From: Hermatobates lingyangjiaoensis
Lineage: Eukaryota > Arthropoda > Insecta > Hemiptera > Hermatobatidae
Assembly (NCBI GenBank): GCA_026182355.1
Contig: JAPFBL010000164.1
Location: 1-64,000 of the forward strand
DNA: 64,000 bases
Direction of reading: 5' to 3'
The notes beneath the pieces are model-generated. The model worked only from the letters and a program-made list of their open reading frames with translations. It did not search any database and was not told the DNA's origin. Shown piece after piece: positions 1 to 9,946 of the stretch (positions are counted from its first letter, which is position 1; the number at the start of each line of letters is the position of its first letter). A program made the translations under genes and the position numbers.

Positions 1-640
1 AAACAGCAAACTTAAAGCATTCATGGGAAAAATGCCATCACTACACATTATTATACCTGCTCAATTTCCGACAGTAGTGATTATAAGAACGTCCTGACTA
101 TTTTTCTCCATTTACCAAAGTAATCTATGATAGATGACATCCCTTTCTGGAGAGTCACTCGAAATCCACATCTTTGGTCCATGAGGTTGAGGATTGCTGG
201 AGCAGTGGTTCTTAAGCTTTCTTCTCCAATTCCGCACTAGTTAGTGCGTCACTCTCTACTTGGTCTTTGACAAATTCGATTTTAACTCTGGTAGTTAAAA
301 AATTATTCATATATATAAATAATATACACATGCAAAAATTGTATATATCCAAGGCATCTTGATGTTTAATGTTTGTATCTCTGAGACAAGGAAAAAATAA
401 TTATATTAAAATAAGGTACCTGAAGAAAAATAAAATTAAAGGGATGAAGTGACAATCATGAAAGAAAGAAAGAAAAAAACGAACAGCAGAGGTTTTGGAA
501 ATTGTCAAACCTATCATTTTTTTCTGTAGTCTACGATTTTGCACCGATTAGTATTATTTTAACCCAACCGTGTTATCACTTTTACCTAAACATGACGTAC
601 GATACCTTATATATTCGTTGATTTTGCCACTGGTTTAGAG
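1..640. other. AT-rich stretch without recognisable gene
   Basis: I see no open frame of note, no splice-bounded exon and no repeat family in this stretch. It is AT-rich with short poly-A runs. It may be intron or intergenic DNA. Confidence 0.5.
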
Positions 641-689
641 GATTAAAGCATGATTCAATCAAATTATTTTGTTATGAAAAAGTTTCAGG

Positions 690-1085
690 AAGTATTGATA
701 TCAGGGGGTGGCTCCGAGAGCTTCATGCAAGGGTTTATAACAAGGGTGTCAATGTAATTGATCACAGGAAGGATAATGGGTTAGTAGAATGAGGAGAGTA
801 CCTGGCTAAAGCAGGAAAGTGCAGGAAGTACAGAGTACCTTAGGGAAATGTAAGGATGATACCCTACCCTAACTTGTCTTACCCAGACCTTTGTTCCTTT
901 TCCTTGCACTTTAGACCACCCTTTAAAAAACCCTCTTGCCTCCCTCCATTCTCAATATCTACATGGTCTCATCAGAGGGAGTGAAACTCAGACGTAGACA
1001 CTTGTTTGGGCTGAAAGATGTTATTCCCATTTCTAATTTTTTACTATGGTTTAGGCGTTGATTTTTATTTCACGTCTTTCCTCTT
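690..1085 (+). mobile_element. Decayed 3' end of a Penelope-like element
   Basis: The stretch resembles the 3' untranslated part of the PLE copy at 46.7-47.3 kb. It is pyrimidine-rich (about 860-950). Near 986-1030 it carries a mutated form of the family A ribozyme (CAGACGTAGAC, then GCTGAAAGATGTTATTC). It then runs through a tail resembling 'tatggttta...gatttttatttcacg' into a (TA)n tract at about 1100. The core has lost the CTGACGA sequence, so it is probably inactive. The assignment rests on similarity to the better copies in this window only. Confidence 0.45.
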
Positions 1086-1280
1086 TGAAATCCTGTCATG
1101 TATATATGTATAATATACATATATATATATATATATATATTTTTATAACTTCTGTAAAAACTTGTATAAGTCCTTATGGACCGTTTTTTTCAATTGTGTA
1201 TATATATATATATATAGATTTCACATAAACACGTGAAATAACAATCAATGATGAAACCACAATAAGAAAAGGGAAAACAA

Positions 1281-1323
1281 GACTAAGATCTTTCAGCCGT
1301 AACAAGCGGTCTTCGTCAGAGTC
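1281..1323 (-). ncRNA. Hammerhead ribozyme motif, family A (left copy)
   Basis: On the minus strand the order is GACT (stem I), CTGACGA (core), one extra A, GACCG / loop / CGGCT (stem II, with one A-C mismatch), GAA, AGATCT (palindromic helix III), T at the cleavage position, and AGTC (stem I partner). All core bases C3, U4, G5, A6, G8, A9, G12, A13 and A14 are present. Activity is inferred from fold only. Confidence 0.55.
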
Positions 1324-1373
1324 AAAAAACCCAACTGGGGTTGGGTTTTATATAAATAAACAGTTGGGTGTTT

Positions 1374-1416
1374 GACTCTGACGAAGACCGCTTGTTACGG
1401 TTGAAAGATCTTAGTC
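1374..1416 (+). ncRNA. Hammerhead ribozyme motif, family A (right copy)
   Basis: This has the same fold as the left copy, with a better stem II: GACCG pairs with CGGTT over five base pairs (one G-U) closing a CTTGTTA loop. Stem I is GACT with AGTC, and an outer GGG/CCC pairing lies beyond an internal loop. Helix III is the palindrome AGATCT. The predicted cleavage site is after the T at about 1412. Confidence 0.6.
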
Positions 1417-1507
1417 TTGTTTTCCCTTTTCTTATTGTGGTTTGATCATATAAATATATATATATATATGGTGGACCGTTTCTTCAATTTAGTACATTAG
1501 ATATATT

Positions 1508-1640
1508 TGATCAAACCATTATATGAAATGGGGAAAAAAACAATTAAAATCTTTAAACCGTATCAAGCGGTCTTCGTCAGACCGCAACTGAGTTTTTGAC
1601 TCTGACGAAGACCGCTTGTTACGGTTGAAAGATCATAAGT
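1508..1640. repeat. Second, shorter inverted pair of family A PLE ends
   Basis: A degraded minus-strand copy (about 1541-1580) faces away from a plus-strand copy (1598-1636). The plus copy keeps CTGACGA, stem II and GAAAGATC but loses the stem I partner after GATC. (TA)n lies just to the left. Confidence 0.55.
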
Positions 1641-1664
1641 GTGTGTGTGAGTGTATCGGGATTA

Positions 1665-2020
1665 AGGCAATTTTCTGGGTTCAAAATCAACTTTGAATGC
1701 CGAAGTTTCGGATATATTTTAACCTTTTTCATAGGACTACAAACAAAGGATGATAAGAAACATATAGACATCAACAAATAAACAATATAAAAATAGATTA
1801 TTACGGGTTATGGAATATTACAAGGAATGGTATTTCAAATATAAATAAAATAACTTACAAAAGTAAGGAATTTATTCCTTAACAAATGAAATTTACAATT
1901 CATAAACGAATTAACAATCTTGATCTCTCAAAATTTCGACTAGTCGAAGGCTTTTAAAATAAAACTGACACGTCGGTATTGGGAGTTTGATTTTGAACCT
2001 AGAAAAATGATTGAATCACA
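1665..2020. repeat. Inverted pair of ACGT-type PLE ends
   Basis: The left half (about 1676-1735) reads on the minus strand with a decayed ...CCTATGAAAAAGG...GAAACTTCGG motif. The right half (about 1930-2010) reads on the plus strand with GACACGTCGG followed by TTTGATTTTGAACC. The outer segments 'ggttcaaaatcaa' (left) and 'tttgattttgaacc' (right) are inverted copies. Both ribozyme cores are mutated. Confidence 0.45.
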
Positions 2021-2289
2021 ATTACCCCTATTCCATCAAACGGTTGATTTATTATTGAATTATATATATATATATATAACTATATTAACAAATAACTCAT
2101 ACATAAATGAAACAGAAACTCACTACTACATTTGTATGATAATCGGTGATATCGACAGCTGTAATTAGTTATTTATAAAAAATAAAATATCAGTCTGAAA
2201 TAATTCTATAAATAATCATATAATTTTAATTTTACTTACTGAATTAAAATAGTAGGTTAAATCGTAGTAACATTTATTAAATTACAATA

Positions 2290-2560
2290 AATTTTAATAA
2301 CTGCCGCCAATCTTGCCTGCAAACTGTACCGTTACAATTATAATAAACAAATGTTTCTGCAACACGGCCAAAATAAACATTGAATTCATCATAATTCCGC
2401 CAAAAATTTGTTGATGATCCGAGTTGATGGATGTGCCACTGCAAGAGCCTTCCGTCATTCCTTTTAATCTCATAATGCAGCGTATCCTCTTTAGCAAGGG
2501 CTTGGTCGTACTTCTACTTGTCCATAAAGCTAATACCATGGCTGAGAGATTGATCCCACT
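2290..2560 (-). other. GC-richer patch of unknown origin
   Basis: Compared with its neighbours this patch is richer in G and C and is open on the minus strand for about 80 codons (2294-2539). A second minus frame is also mostly open. I recognise no domain and no convincing splice sites. It could be a decayed transposon coding fragment or an exon remnant. Confidence 0.2.
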
Positions 2561-2932
2561 GGATATTCTTCATCGATAAACTTCCGATTCCTAACTATAC
2601 GTCCCAAGTGAATTTAAACTGATGATTTCTTTGGACCAGTAGTTATATGAATAGTTACCTCATAGGCCATTGGGACGAACAACCAATGAAATTATCCACA
2701 CAAGATTACAATCTGCATTTAAGCAACTTCTCAGAGGAGCTTTCTCCATTCATAAAAGGACTATTTATTCAGTTAATAATTGTTCTAACTGTGCATAATG
2801 TACTGTTCATTTGATGTACGACTGAGTTAACTGTGCATATTATATATATACTGTTTCGTTGGAAATGCGATCCAAAACGGACAAATATAGTTCCATACAG
2901 ACAAAGAAACATAGAGAAATCAAAAGAACACA

Positions 2933-2980
2933 CTTACAGTCTCTAATTTTCGGTTTGAACCGTCTTCAGGAGAGATAAGA
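2933..2980 (-). ncRNA. Hammerhead ribozyme motif, family B
   Basis: Minus strand: CTTA-TC-TCTC (stem I 5' side), CTGAAGA (core), an extra C, GGT-TCAA-ACC (stem II), GAA, AATT (palindromic helix III), A at the cleavage position, then GAGA-CTG-TAAG (stem I 3' side). Stem I pairs as two 4-bp helices around a 2x3 internal loop. An internal loop in stem I next to a stem II loop is the usual arrangement for tertiary contacts in natural hammerheads. This is one of the most complete copies in the window. Confidence 0.65.
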
Positions 2981-3051
2981 GAGGGAAACCAAGCGCACTG
3001 GTTCAGAGACCGTTGGTCTCTTGACCAAGACCAGTGCGCTGGTTTCCCTCT

Positions 3052-3097
3052 CTTTCTCTCCTGAAGACGGTTCAAACCGAAAATTAGAGCTGTAAGT
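3052..3097 (+). ncRNA. Hammerhead ribozyme motif, family B (right copy)
   Basis: The core CTGAAGA (3061-3067), stem II and GAAAATTA are intact. Stem I keeps CTCTC upstream but reads GAGCTGTAAG downstream, so one A is missing relative to the left copy and the inner stem I is shortened. Confidence 0.5.
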
Positions 3098-3349
3098 GTG
3101 TTCTTTTGATTTCTCTATGTTTCTTTGTCTGTATTGAACTATATATTTATATTATATATATATATATTAAATTTGTAAATTCAGAAGGCAACACACAGAG
3201 TAAGGAAAACACACCCACAGACTCAAACTCTCGGGCAATCCGTCTTCAAGAGAAAAGAGAAAGGGAGACTAAGGTTGTAGACGCAACGGTAAGTAACGGC
3301 AAGTATATTTTATATTTGATAAAGTATCGACGTGGAATAGAAACAAAAC

Positions 3350-3675
3350 TATAGTTTATCAGGACTCGGTCAGTTCTTCAGGTTCAAATTAAATCTCATT
3401 GCCAACGTTTCGGTCTTTATTTAAAAGACTTTTTCATAGGCAGAAGTATAAATTTTGAAACAGAAAGACTAGTATTACATTACAAATTATTTTACAAAAA
3501 AAATAGTATGTGGATTTTAACAACAACTGTGTTGAAAAACTAATACTTAGTTTTTCTGTTTCAAAATTTATACTTCTGCCTATGAAAAAGGTTTTAAATA
3601 AAGACCGAAACGTTGGCAATGAGAGTTTAATTTGAACCTGAAAAACTGACCGAGTCCAGATAAACTATAGTTTTC
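3350..3675. repeat. Inverted pair of family F PLE ends (variant core)
   Basis: Arms of about 115 bp face outward around a centre of about 90 bp. From the outside in each arm has 'aactatagttta', 'ctgaccgagtc', 'aatttgaacctga', then GCCAACGTTTCGG on the left (its reverse complement on the right) and 'cctatgaaaaag'. In place of the usual CUGANGA core both arms read TATGAAA. Helix III (ACGT) and stem I (TGCC with GGCA) are kept. A further copy lies at 47.88-48.05 kb. Confidence 0.6.
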
Positions 3676-3835
3676 TATATATATATTGTTAAATAACGTC
3701 ACATATTTGGCTTGTATCTGTTTCTTACACAATTTCTCCAGTTTCCGGAATTACTTCCTCGTTTCTTCATTAAAACTATAAAGCTTTTATAGTTCTAGAA
3801 ATATATCTATATAGTTCTATAGCAATATCACCAAT

Positions 3836-3889
3836 ATTACTAGTCGACATGTTTCGAATGTCCACATTCATCATCAGGACAATAATGAG
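3836..3889 (-). ncRNA. Hammerhead ribozyme motif, family D
   Basis: On the minus strand: GTC (stem I), CTGATGA (core), extra T, GAATG-TGGA-CATTC (stem II), GAA, ACATGT (palindromic helix III), C at the cleavage position, GAC (stem I partner). The cleavage triplet is the canonical GUC. Every conserved core base is present. Position 3846 is the C before the cut. Confidence 0.65.
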
Positions 3890-4049
3890 AATAATAGTAG
3901 GATGTTGTTTATATAATAGAGGTGGATTACTATTAGATGTTATATATATATATATATATTATATATATATATATATTATTATTATTTAAATTAGATAGGT
4001 TTTTGTTGTTGAGGGTTAGGTCATATAAAAGAAAAAGAAACTCCTTCCT

Positions 4050-4110
4050 AGGCCAACGTTTCGATGTATTTGAAACCCTGAACATCATGTTCAGGGTTAA
4101 AATTAGAGTA
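4050..4110 (-). repeat. Fragment of a PLE 3' end
   Basis: The minus strand reads ...CGAAACGTTGGCC, the helix III and stem I side of an ACGT-type hammerhead. It is preceded by an imperfect inverted repeat (ccctgaacat / atgttcaggg). The core is not recognisable. Confidence 0.35.
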
Positions 4111-4984
4111 AGAACTATAATACTTCTAACAAAACAATATGCAACCTACATATGGAACTAAATTCTTGAGAACAACACACAAATACAACAGGTTATTTTA
4201 CAACCAGAGCTGTTAATTCTAAGTACACATTTATTTCAAAACACCAACAAAAGGAAATTAATTTTACCTTTTATTATATATATTTTATATATATTAGTAG
4301 AAATATACTATTCTTTCCAATTGGAATAGCACATTTAAAAGAATAACCAAACTATGTGTAATAACACTACTCATTCATTAGATGATTATATATTCAATAT
4401 AACTAAAGTTCAAAATAACACGAAGAACAGAGGAAACAAGCGGGTTTTTCCTTACAGTTAAGCAGGCAAGTTAAGGTATTTCCAAAAGTATTCGGGATTT
4501 TTCTAACATTAATGGCATGAAACACTTATATTAGGGCATTATATTTACAATTTGAATAATAAAACAAAACAAGAAAAATTTAATATATAGCCTTTAAAAC
4601 AAGAAAGGCATTTTGAAGGCTAAATATTAACGGGCTCTCCTTAATGGATTTCATCTGGAGAAGGTCAGATGGAAACAGGCCTTGGGATTGTCATTAGCTT
4701 GCAGGGGGCGCTACAACGCATTGCAGTGTGGAGACCTGTAGGCGTAAACACGGTCAGCTAACAAGCTAAACAATATACTCTCAATAGAAGTCACAAACTC
4801 AATGGTCAAACAAAAACAGAATTTTCGTTCTTCAACTGACGATATCACGAAACGTTCATTGTTAAAAACTAAAAAAAAAATCCGTATTTTGGAACCACTG
4901 AAAAATATTGTGGATACAAAAACGAAGTGTAACAATGGAGGTGGGCGGTCGATATTTCAAGTCAAACGGTACCAGTTGTTAATC
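4111..4984. other. AT-rich stretch without recognisable gene
   Basis: I see nothing beyond short AT runs. Two overlapping open frames near 4711-4990 (one on each strand) show no domain and low codon complexity. Confidence 0.45.
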
Positions 4985-5530
4985 ACTTAAAAGTTTTCTT
5001 TACTAAGTAAAAGTTATCTTTACAAACTTAAAAGTTATCTTAACTAACGTAAAAGTTATCTTTACTAACATAAAAGTTTTCTTTACTAACTAAAAGTTAT
5101 CTTTACTAACTTAAAAGTTTTATTTACTAACTAAAAGTTATCTTTACAAACTTAAAAGTTTTATTTACTAACTAAAAGTTATCTTTAAAACTTAAAAGTT
5201 TTATTTACTAACTAAAAGTTATCTTTACTAACTTAAAATTTTATTTATAACTAAAAGTTATCTTTACTAACTTAAAAGTTATCTTAACTAACTTAAAAGT
5301 TTTATTTACTAACTAAATTAAATTTTATTTACTAACTAAAAGTTAAAGTTTTATTTACTAACTAAAAGTTATCTTTACTAACTTAAAAGTTTTATTTACT
5401 AACTAAAAGTTATCTTTACTAACTTAAAAGTTATCTTAACTAACGTAAAAGTTATCTTTACTAACTTAAAAGTTATCTTAACTAACGTAAAAGTTTTCTT
5501 TACTAACTTAAAAGTTTTATTTACTAACTT
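4985..5530. repeat. Tandem array of a ~20-bp unit
   Basis: A unit close to 'taaaagttatctttactaac' is repeated about 27 times. Variants are 'ttttctttac', 'ttttatttac' and 'ttatcttaac'. Spacing slips by 1-2 bases between some copies. The array is pure minisatellite with no open frame. A PLE end follows directly at 5.63 kb. Confidence 0.85.
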
Positions 5531-5632
5531 AAAAATGAACAACATCAATTCCGTTTGACCCAATTCCAATCACTTTGACCCACATTTTATTGTTGTGTCG
5601 TGAATAGCTTTTATTTAATTTATCTAGTATCA

Positions 5633-5670
5633 AACCCTGAGGATGGTCAAGGATGACTGAAACGTCGGTT
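5633..5670 (+). ncRNA. Hammerhead ribozyme motif, family E, complete
   Basis: This is the cleanest minimal copy. AACC (5633-5636) pairs with GGTT (5667-5670) as stem I. CTGAGGA (5637-5643) is the core. T5644 is the extra base. GGTCA (5645-5649), AGGA and TGACT (5654-5658) form stem II. GAA (5659-5661) follows, then ACGT (5662-5665) as a palindromic helix III, and C5666 at the cleavage position. All invariant hammerhead bases are present. The fold matches hammerheads reported from Penelope-like retroelements in general. Cleavage itself is not shown by sequence. Confidence 0.7.
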
Positions 5671-5699
5671 ATTTTTATTTTAAATTGTAATTTATTCAT

Positions 5700-5935
5700 C
5701 AATTATATGGATTGTGCAAGTGAAATCTTTTGGTGAATTGTTGCATTTAGTACCGAATGAACAGAAATGTCAGATTAGAAATCTTGAGAAGCTGTATAGG
5801 AAAATCATTCGCAGAGAAGTTGGGAAGAAATTTAATGATATATATATATATATATATAAAGGCAGGCGTTATCAGCCTTTGAAGCGATTCACATCTATTC
5901 CTGACGACGAGGACATCGAAATAAAGTAGTGAGTT
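5700..5935 (+). mobile_element. PLE-like fragment ending in a decayed family C ribozyme
   Basis: An open frame of 71 codons (5714-5929) is interrupted by (TA)n. Its first 45 residues (rich in K, R, E) have no motif I can name. The 3' end (5896-5933) reads CCTGACGACGAGGACATCGAAATAAAGTAGTGAG, a family C hammerhead with a weak stem II. The open frame may be part of a PLE but this is unproven. Confidence 0.35.
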
Positions 5936-6117
5936 CAGTGATTTCTTTTCTATGTGTTCTTTTGAAAATTCTAGTTTATATATATAATATATATTTATAC
6001 CCACGAACCTTCGATTATTATCAATCCAGTTTGAACATATACAACATATGCAACCAGTCGGATGTCTACAACGATTCACAATGAACGACGGATTTTTTAA
6101 TAATATGATGTTTAATA

Positions 6118-6450
6118 ACTCCTATAACGGGTCGGGGAAACCCAGTGACAACATGCACGCCTCAGGACAGGTAGATCTATGGTTCAATACCCACTCTGAA
6201 CCTCGTTTACTTTTACTTGGTGAATAAATCTAAACACGTCGTCCCTCAGAGAGGACGTAAAGCCATCAGCCCTGAGCCTCTATGATGTCAGGTACTGTTA
6301 AGGAACCCCACTCTAAATATAATAGAGTTAGGAAAAAAAATTAGGACTTCCAAGGTATAACCAACATGTCATGTAGTTCACCCATTACTAAAAATGGGAG
6401 CCAAATAATAAATGGGCCACAATTTCAGCCCCTAGAACAACACTAGAAGG
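6118..6450 (+). mobile_element. tRNA-derived SINE
   Basis: The left part keeps a B-box-like 'ggttcaatacc' (about 6182) and a decayed A-box region. The body has 'ggtgaataaatct', 'cagagaggacgtaa', 'cctctatgatgtcaggtac' and a tail with 'aaatgggagccaaataataaatggg'. The same body occurs in six other places (15.2, 16.3, 16.7, 39.2, 46.5 and 51.2-51.6 kb). It is not a functional tRNA, because the cloverleaf is not preserved. Confidence 0.7.
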
Positions 6451-6479
6451 TGAAAACCTTATAAGTGTGAGCGTTGGAA

Positions 6480-7260
6480 AAAAAAAAAAAACAAAAAACA
6501 AAATCAAACTTCTGTGGTATTAACAATATGCAAATATTTTCTATCTCCCACAATATTCCTCTGCAAGCCAAACCACAAAACCAAAACTAATCCCGATAAA
6601 ATTAGATGTTTATCACTTTCTTATATGAATCATAATTTAATTTTTTCATATTTGATTACCAATGTTTTCAAGGAATTTTATTTTTTTTTTATAGAGCACG
6701 AGTAGAGAAGATATCGACCACCAGGACACCAGAGACAACCACAAAGCTTTTTGTCACCTAATGACTCAAACAGAAAAAAAACCAAAACCATGCAATGCCA
6801 AGTGTCACCGAAAGCAGTCTAGCTTCATCATTTAACGTTTAATAAAATCTTTCATAACATTTATTCTTTTTGACTTTAAATATAATTTTGAAACAATAGT
6901 TTCTTTATTTTTTTTTTTCCAAACTGATAAAGTCATTTAAATTTCATTGCTAAATCAACAAAAAGGTAAACTTTTTTATGGGTTCTTTATAGTTAGCTGT
7001 AAAGAAGTCCTAAATATATTAATTTCTTATTTATTAGAAAGATCATTGATTCGTAAATGGATTGAAAAAAAAAACAAATATTTATATTGATTCTTGATAA
7101 AAACACAACTCCATCAATATGTGCACAACAGAAAAACAAAGTCCTTTACAGGCATATTTTTTCTAAAAACAATTACCACTATGTTAAAAGAACAAGTTGT
7201 TATCCCCGCATCGCTTAGATAAGTGTTTCTTAACGTTATCACGAAGGGAGTACGAGGGAA
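6480..7260. other. AT-rich stretch without recognisable gene
   Basis: Poly-A and poly-T runs only. No conserved coding segment or repeat family was recognised. Confidence 0.45.
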
Positions 7261-7264
7261 GAAG

Positions 7265-7640
7265 CAGAGGTACTTCTACTCTCTTCCTGATGACGAACTT
7301 CGGTTAGAAATATAGACCCCAGCAAATATTCTCGTTCTTTATGTATTTTTTTTTTGTTACCTATTTATTTGTCCGGTTTTGACTGTTTAGTAATTTATAT
7401 ATATATATATATATTCTCTTTACACAGGAAAGAGAAAAACAGATAAAAACACACACAAAAAGACTCACAACGATATTGCGACATTCGTCGTCATTGGGCA
7501 GAAGTAGTCCCTTTGAGTAGCTGAAGCTAACTCATTATATATATATATCAATGTTCAAATCACAATATCAAATGGGGAAAAAATGAACAAGATCTTTCAA
7601 CCGTAACAAGTGGTCTTTGTCAGAGTCAAAAGAATTTTAT
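7265..7640. mobile_element. Cluster of PLE ends (families C and A)
   Basis: Three decayed ribozyme ends lie here: a plus-strand CTGATGACGAA...GAAATATAG (7285-7314), a minus-strand family C copy (about 7464-7510, core mutated to AATGACGA), and a minus-strand family A copy (7588-7627) with CTGACAAAGACCAC in place of CTGACGAAGACCGC. (TA)n tracts at 7396-7414 and 7537-7548 separate them. The sequence to about 7790 may be the 3' UTR of the last copy. Confidence 0.5.
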
Positions 7641-8104
7641 AAACTGAATTAATGGAATAAAGAAGATTTGTTGAAGTCACTGAAAGTAGGATTGGGGTTA
7701 GACGGATAGAACAATAGCGTGGGCAGAGTGTAGGTGTGTTAGGTATCTCCTTCTTTTTATTCAAAAGAGACAAAAACAAGCAGTTTCAAACATCAAATCT
7801 TTCAGAAATAATGAATATAAAACCTAAAACATACATATAATGCAAAAGATAAATAAAAAGATTGATATAGATTTATGGAATTGTGGTATTGAGTAGATAT
7901 GCAACGGTTTTCAATTCTCCTGGAATGTTAAAGGCTTAGAGAGTTTTTTTTCGATGGTTGGTTTAAGGGTTGCAACTCTGATGTTGATTCATTAAGGGAA
8001 TTGGCATCTCCCAAATAATTCTCTAATAGGATTCCTAAATTTTGTCTAACTCATATCCTTTTACCTTCGTATAGACTCGAGTTCAAGGACTTATTGTCCT
8101 CTCC

Positions 8105-8464
8105 CAGAGAAGATGTGCTATACGATAAAAAAATATGGTATACACAGAGACCCGGGTGAATCATTGGATTTGCCAGGTCCTCATGGGGCATAGGGTTTTT
8201 AGGAAGTACCTGCATCGATTCAAAATAACTGATGACCTCATGTGTCCGTGTGGGACAGGGCCCGAGTCCATTGAACACCTCAGTCAAGTATGCCCTCTTT
8301 ATGAACTGCAGAGATATCAGGTAGTGATGGAGGCAAGGAGGTCCATAGATCAGTGGTACAGAAGACTCTTCAGGAGTCAACACCCATTGAATTTAGTGCA
8401 TTACATAAGAAGAGGAAAGAAGGAAATGGACTTCCTGAACGAGTGGCCTAGTGTTAATTGTTAA
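8105..8464 (+). pseudogene. C-terminal end of a non-LTR retrotransposon polyprotein
   Basis: The frame ends at a stop at 8462-8464 and is open for about 110 codons. It has a CCHC-type motif (CPCGTGPESIEHLSQVCPLY) preceded by TGH-like 'QVLMGHRVFRKYLHRF'. That order, a region after the RNase H domain then a Cys/His knuckle with a CPLY ending, is typical of the end of the ORF2 protein in I/Jockey/R1-type LINEs. No reverse transcriptase or endonuclease is found upstream, so this is a 5'-truncated copy. The GC-richer sequence to about 8640 is probably its 3' UTR. Confidence 0.7.
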
Positions 8465-8640
8465 AATTTAATTTCTTTTATGCCTTTATGTGTGATGTGG
8501 TGTCATAAGACCCACCTCCGCTAGGTCCACCTTAGACAGAACTGCGGCTCAATGCACCTCTACTCTAGGAAGGTTGTTGTGGGTCGTCATATGTGACTAA
8601 AGGGTCTCACGTTAAAAAGTACCGATCTATTGTGCTTTGA

Positions 8641-9660
8641 TCATAGAATTGCTGAAAGGTTGGTAGATAAGATTACAAATCAAAACAGGTATATACACAG
8701 TACGATATATGAATATATAGAATCAAAAGAAGGGTTATTACAAAATATGGTATCCAAAGAGGGCGTTAACAAAAACTGAGTTGTCCAATAAGAACTTCAA
8801 GGCGTTAATTCAACAATGTTCAACATTCACCTCCTTCAGGAAGCCACTCCACAGGCCTGGTGCTACCAAAGGAGCTGTCTGTCTGTTGACAGTGTCTTAC
8901 AGGCTTATTATAATGACCTTTATTTCGTCTCAACACCATCTCTTCATAATTTATTTTTTTTTTTTAAATTATAACATTTAAAGAGTTATACGCCAGGTTT
9001 TATTTATGACTTTTAAACTAAGTGCTGGCTTATGTCTAATGATTCTGTCAAAAGTCAGTGGCCAAAACCGGTTGTTGCGAAGCAGCAAAAGCACAAAGTA
9101 TTATGTTTTGGCTACTCTAATTAATGTATCTAATTATCCTCTGTTGTGGTAACAACCATACAACTTTCACTTTTATATTAAAATGAAAAGTTAATGTTGC
9201 AGATGCAGCTATAAAATGTCAGAATAAGAAAACAATTGAACAAAAAAAAGCCCTATCTGGAAAGTGTGTTAGCGGTTAGGTACTGCAACCACAACTGCAA
9301 CGATAAATGAACTTTTCCAAATGACTCTCTGGATTGGTGGGGGACTGACTGGTTTACTTACAGCAGTGACCTCGAAAAAATAAAGAACACAACATAAATT
9401 CTCCATTTTATCGCAGAATCGCATTTAAAAATGCATTTATAACACTTTTAATATATACATCAACACCTACACCCGTCAATATTATATCAACTATTACGTG
9501 CGAAAGCCCATATTTGCCTTCTCAAAGTACCTTTACCACCTACTTTAAACCTAAACCTTCAATTGTTTATCTTGTTGGTTTTCCAATAAAAACGTTGTCA
9601 ATCCATCGTCGACGCTGATGATTTTCTTATCCTATTGATGGTCTAACTGAAGATTTGAGA
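8641..9660. other. Unassigned stretch
   Basis: No gene recognised. A slightly GC-richer island at 8790-8900 is open for 66 codons but shows no domain. The rest is AT-rich with short poly-A runs. Confidence 0.4.
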
Positions 9661-9720
9661 CAGGAATTCTATACATGTATATACAACGAAAAGAGAAAAA
9701 CACAAACATAGGCATACAAG

Positions 9721-9762
9721 ACTCACTACTATATTTCGACAGGCGTCGTCATCAGGTAGAAG
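9721..9762 (-). ncRNA. Hammerhead ribozyme motif, family C
   Basis: Minus strand: CTAC (stem I), CTGATGA (core), extra C, GAC-GCCT-GTC (stem II), GAA, ATAT (palindromic helix III), A at the cleavage position, GTAG (stem I partner, four pairs). All invariant bases are present. It lies at the outer end of the inverted arm of the PLE reverse transcriptase copy. Confidence 0.65.
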
Positions 9763-9946
9763 TACTGCGCCGGAGGAGTAAATTAGACGACTTTGCGTCG
9801 GCTTCTTTAAATTTTAATGAACTTTTAACATTGAATTCACTAGTGACAACAATATAACTTAGATATTCTTCTATGTATTTTGATAGTTCATAAGTTGGGC
9901 TACCTATAAATGAAACAATTGGGCGCAGAGGAAAATTTGTTTTCAT
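9752..9946 (-). pseudogene. PLE reverse transcriptase fragment, inverted arm
   Basis: The minus frame reads LRPIVSFIGSPTYELSKYIE, which resembles the conserved block upstream of the catalytic motifs in PLE reverse transcriptases ('RPIVS..GSPTY.LSKY'). It continues through TSEFNVKSSLKFKEA and then runs straight into the 3' ribozyme of family C, so the catalytic core has been deleted. Its last conserved block repeats the start of the plus-strand fragment (SSEFSVKNSLKFKEA at about 9949). The two fragments are therefore joined head to head. Confidence 0.65.

Larger units (their letters stand above)
1247..1450. repeat. Inverted pair of family A PLE ends
   Basis: Two copies of the same PLE 3' end of roughly 80-100 bp lie head to head, with a spacer of about 40 bp. 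The left copy reads on the minus strand and the right copy on the plus strand. Each contains a hammerhead motif ending in AAGATCTTAGTC. The pair is bounded on both sides by (TA)n tracts (about 1100-1220 and 1453-1470). Transcription of either strand would give a long hairpin. Confidence 0.7.
2889..3145. repeat. Inverted pair of family B PLE ends
   Basis: Arms of about 110-120 bp lie head to head. From the outside in they carry 'gtttctttgtctg', the family B hammerhead, 'ggtttccctctc' and a short centre with 'ccagtgcgct'. The left arm reads on the minus strand and the right arm on the plus strand, so both ribozymes point outward. TA-rich tracts flank both sides. The same unit recurs at 54.8-55.1, 58.8-59.6 and 61.7-62.1 kb. 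Confidence 0.7.

Noticed and set aside
4711..4990. Overlapping frames on both strands (74 and 62 codons)
   Set aside because: No domain, AT-rich composition and antisense overlap. Neither is convincing.
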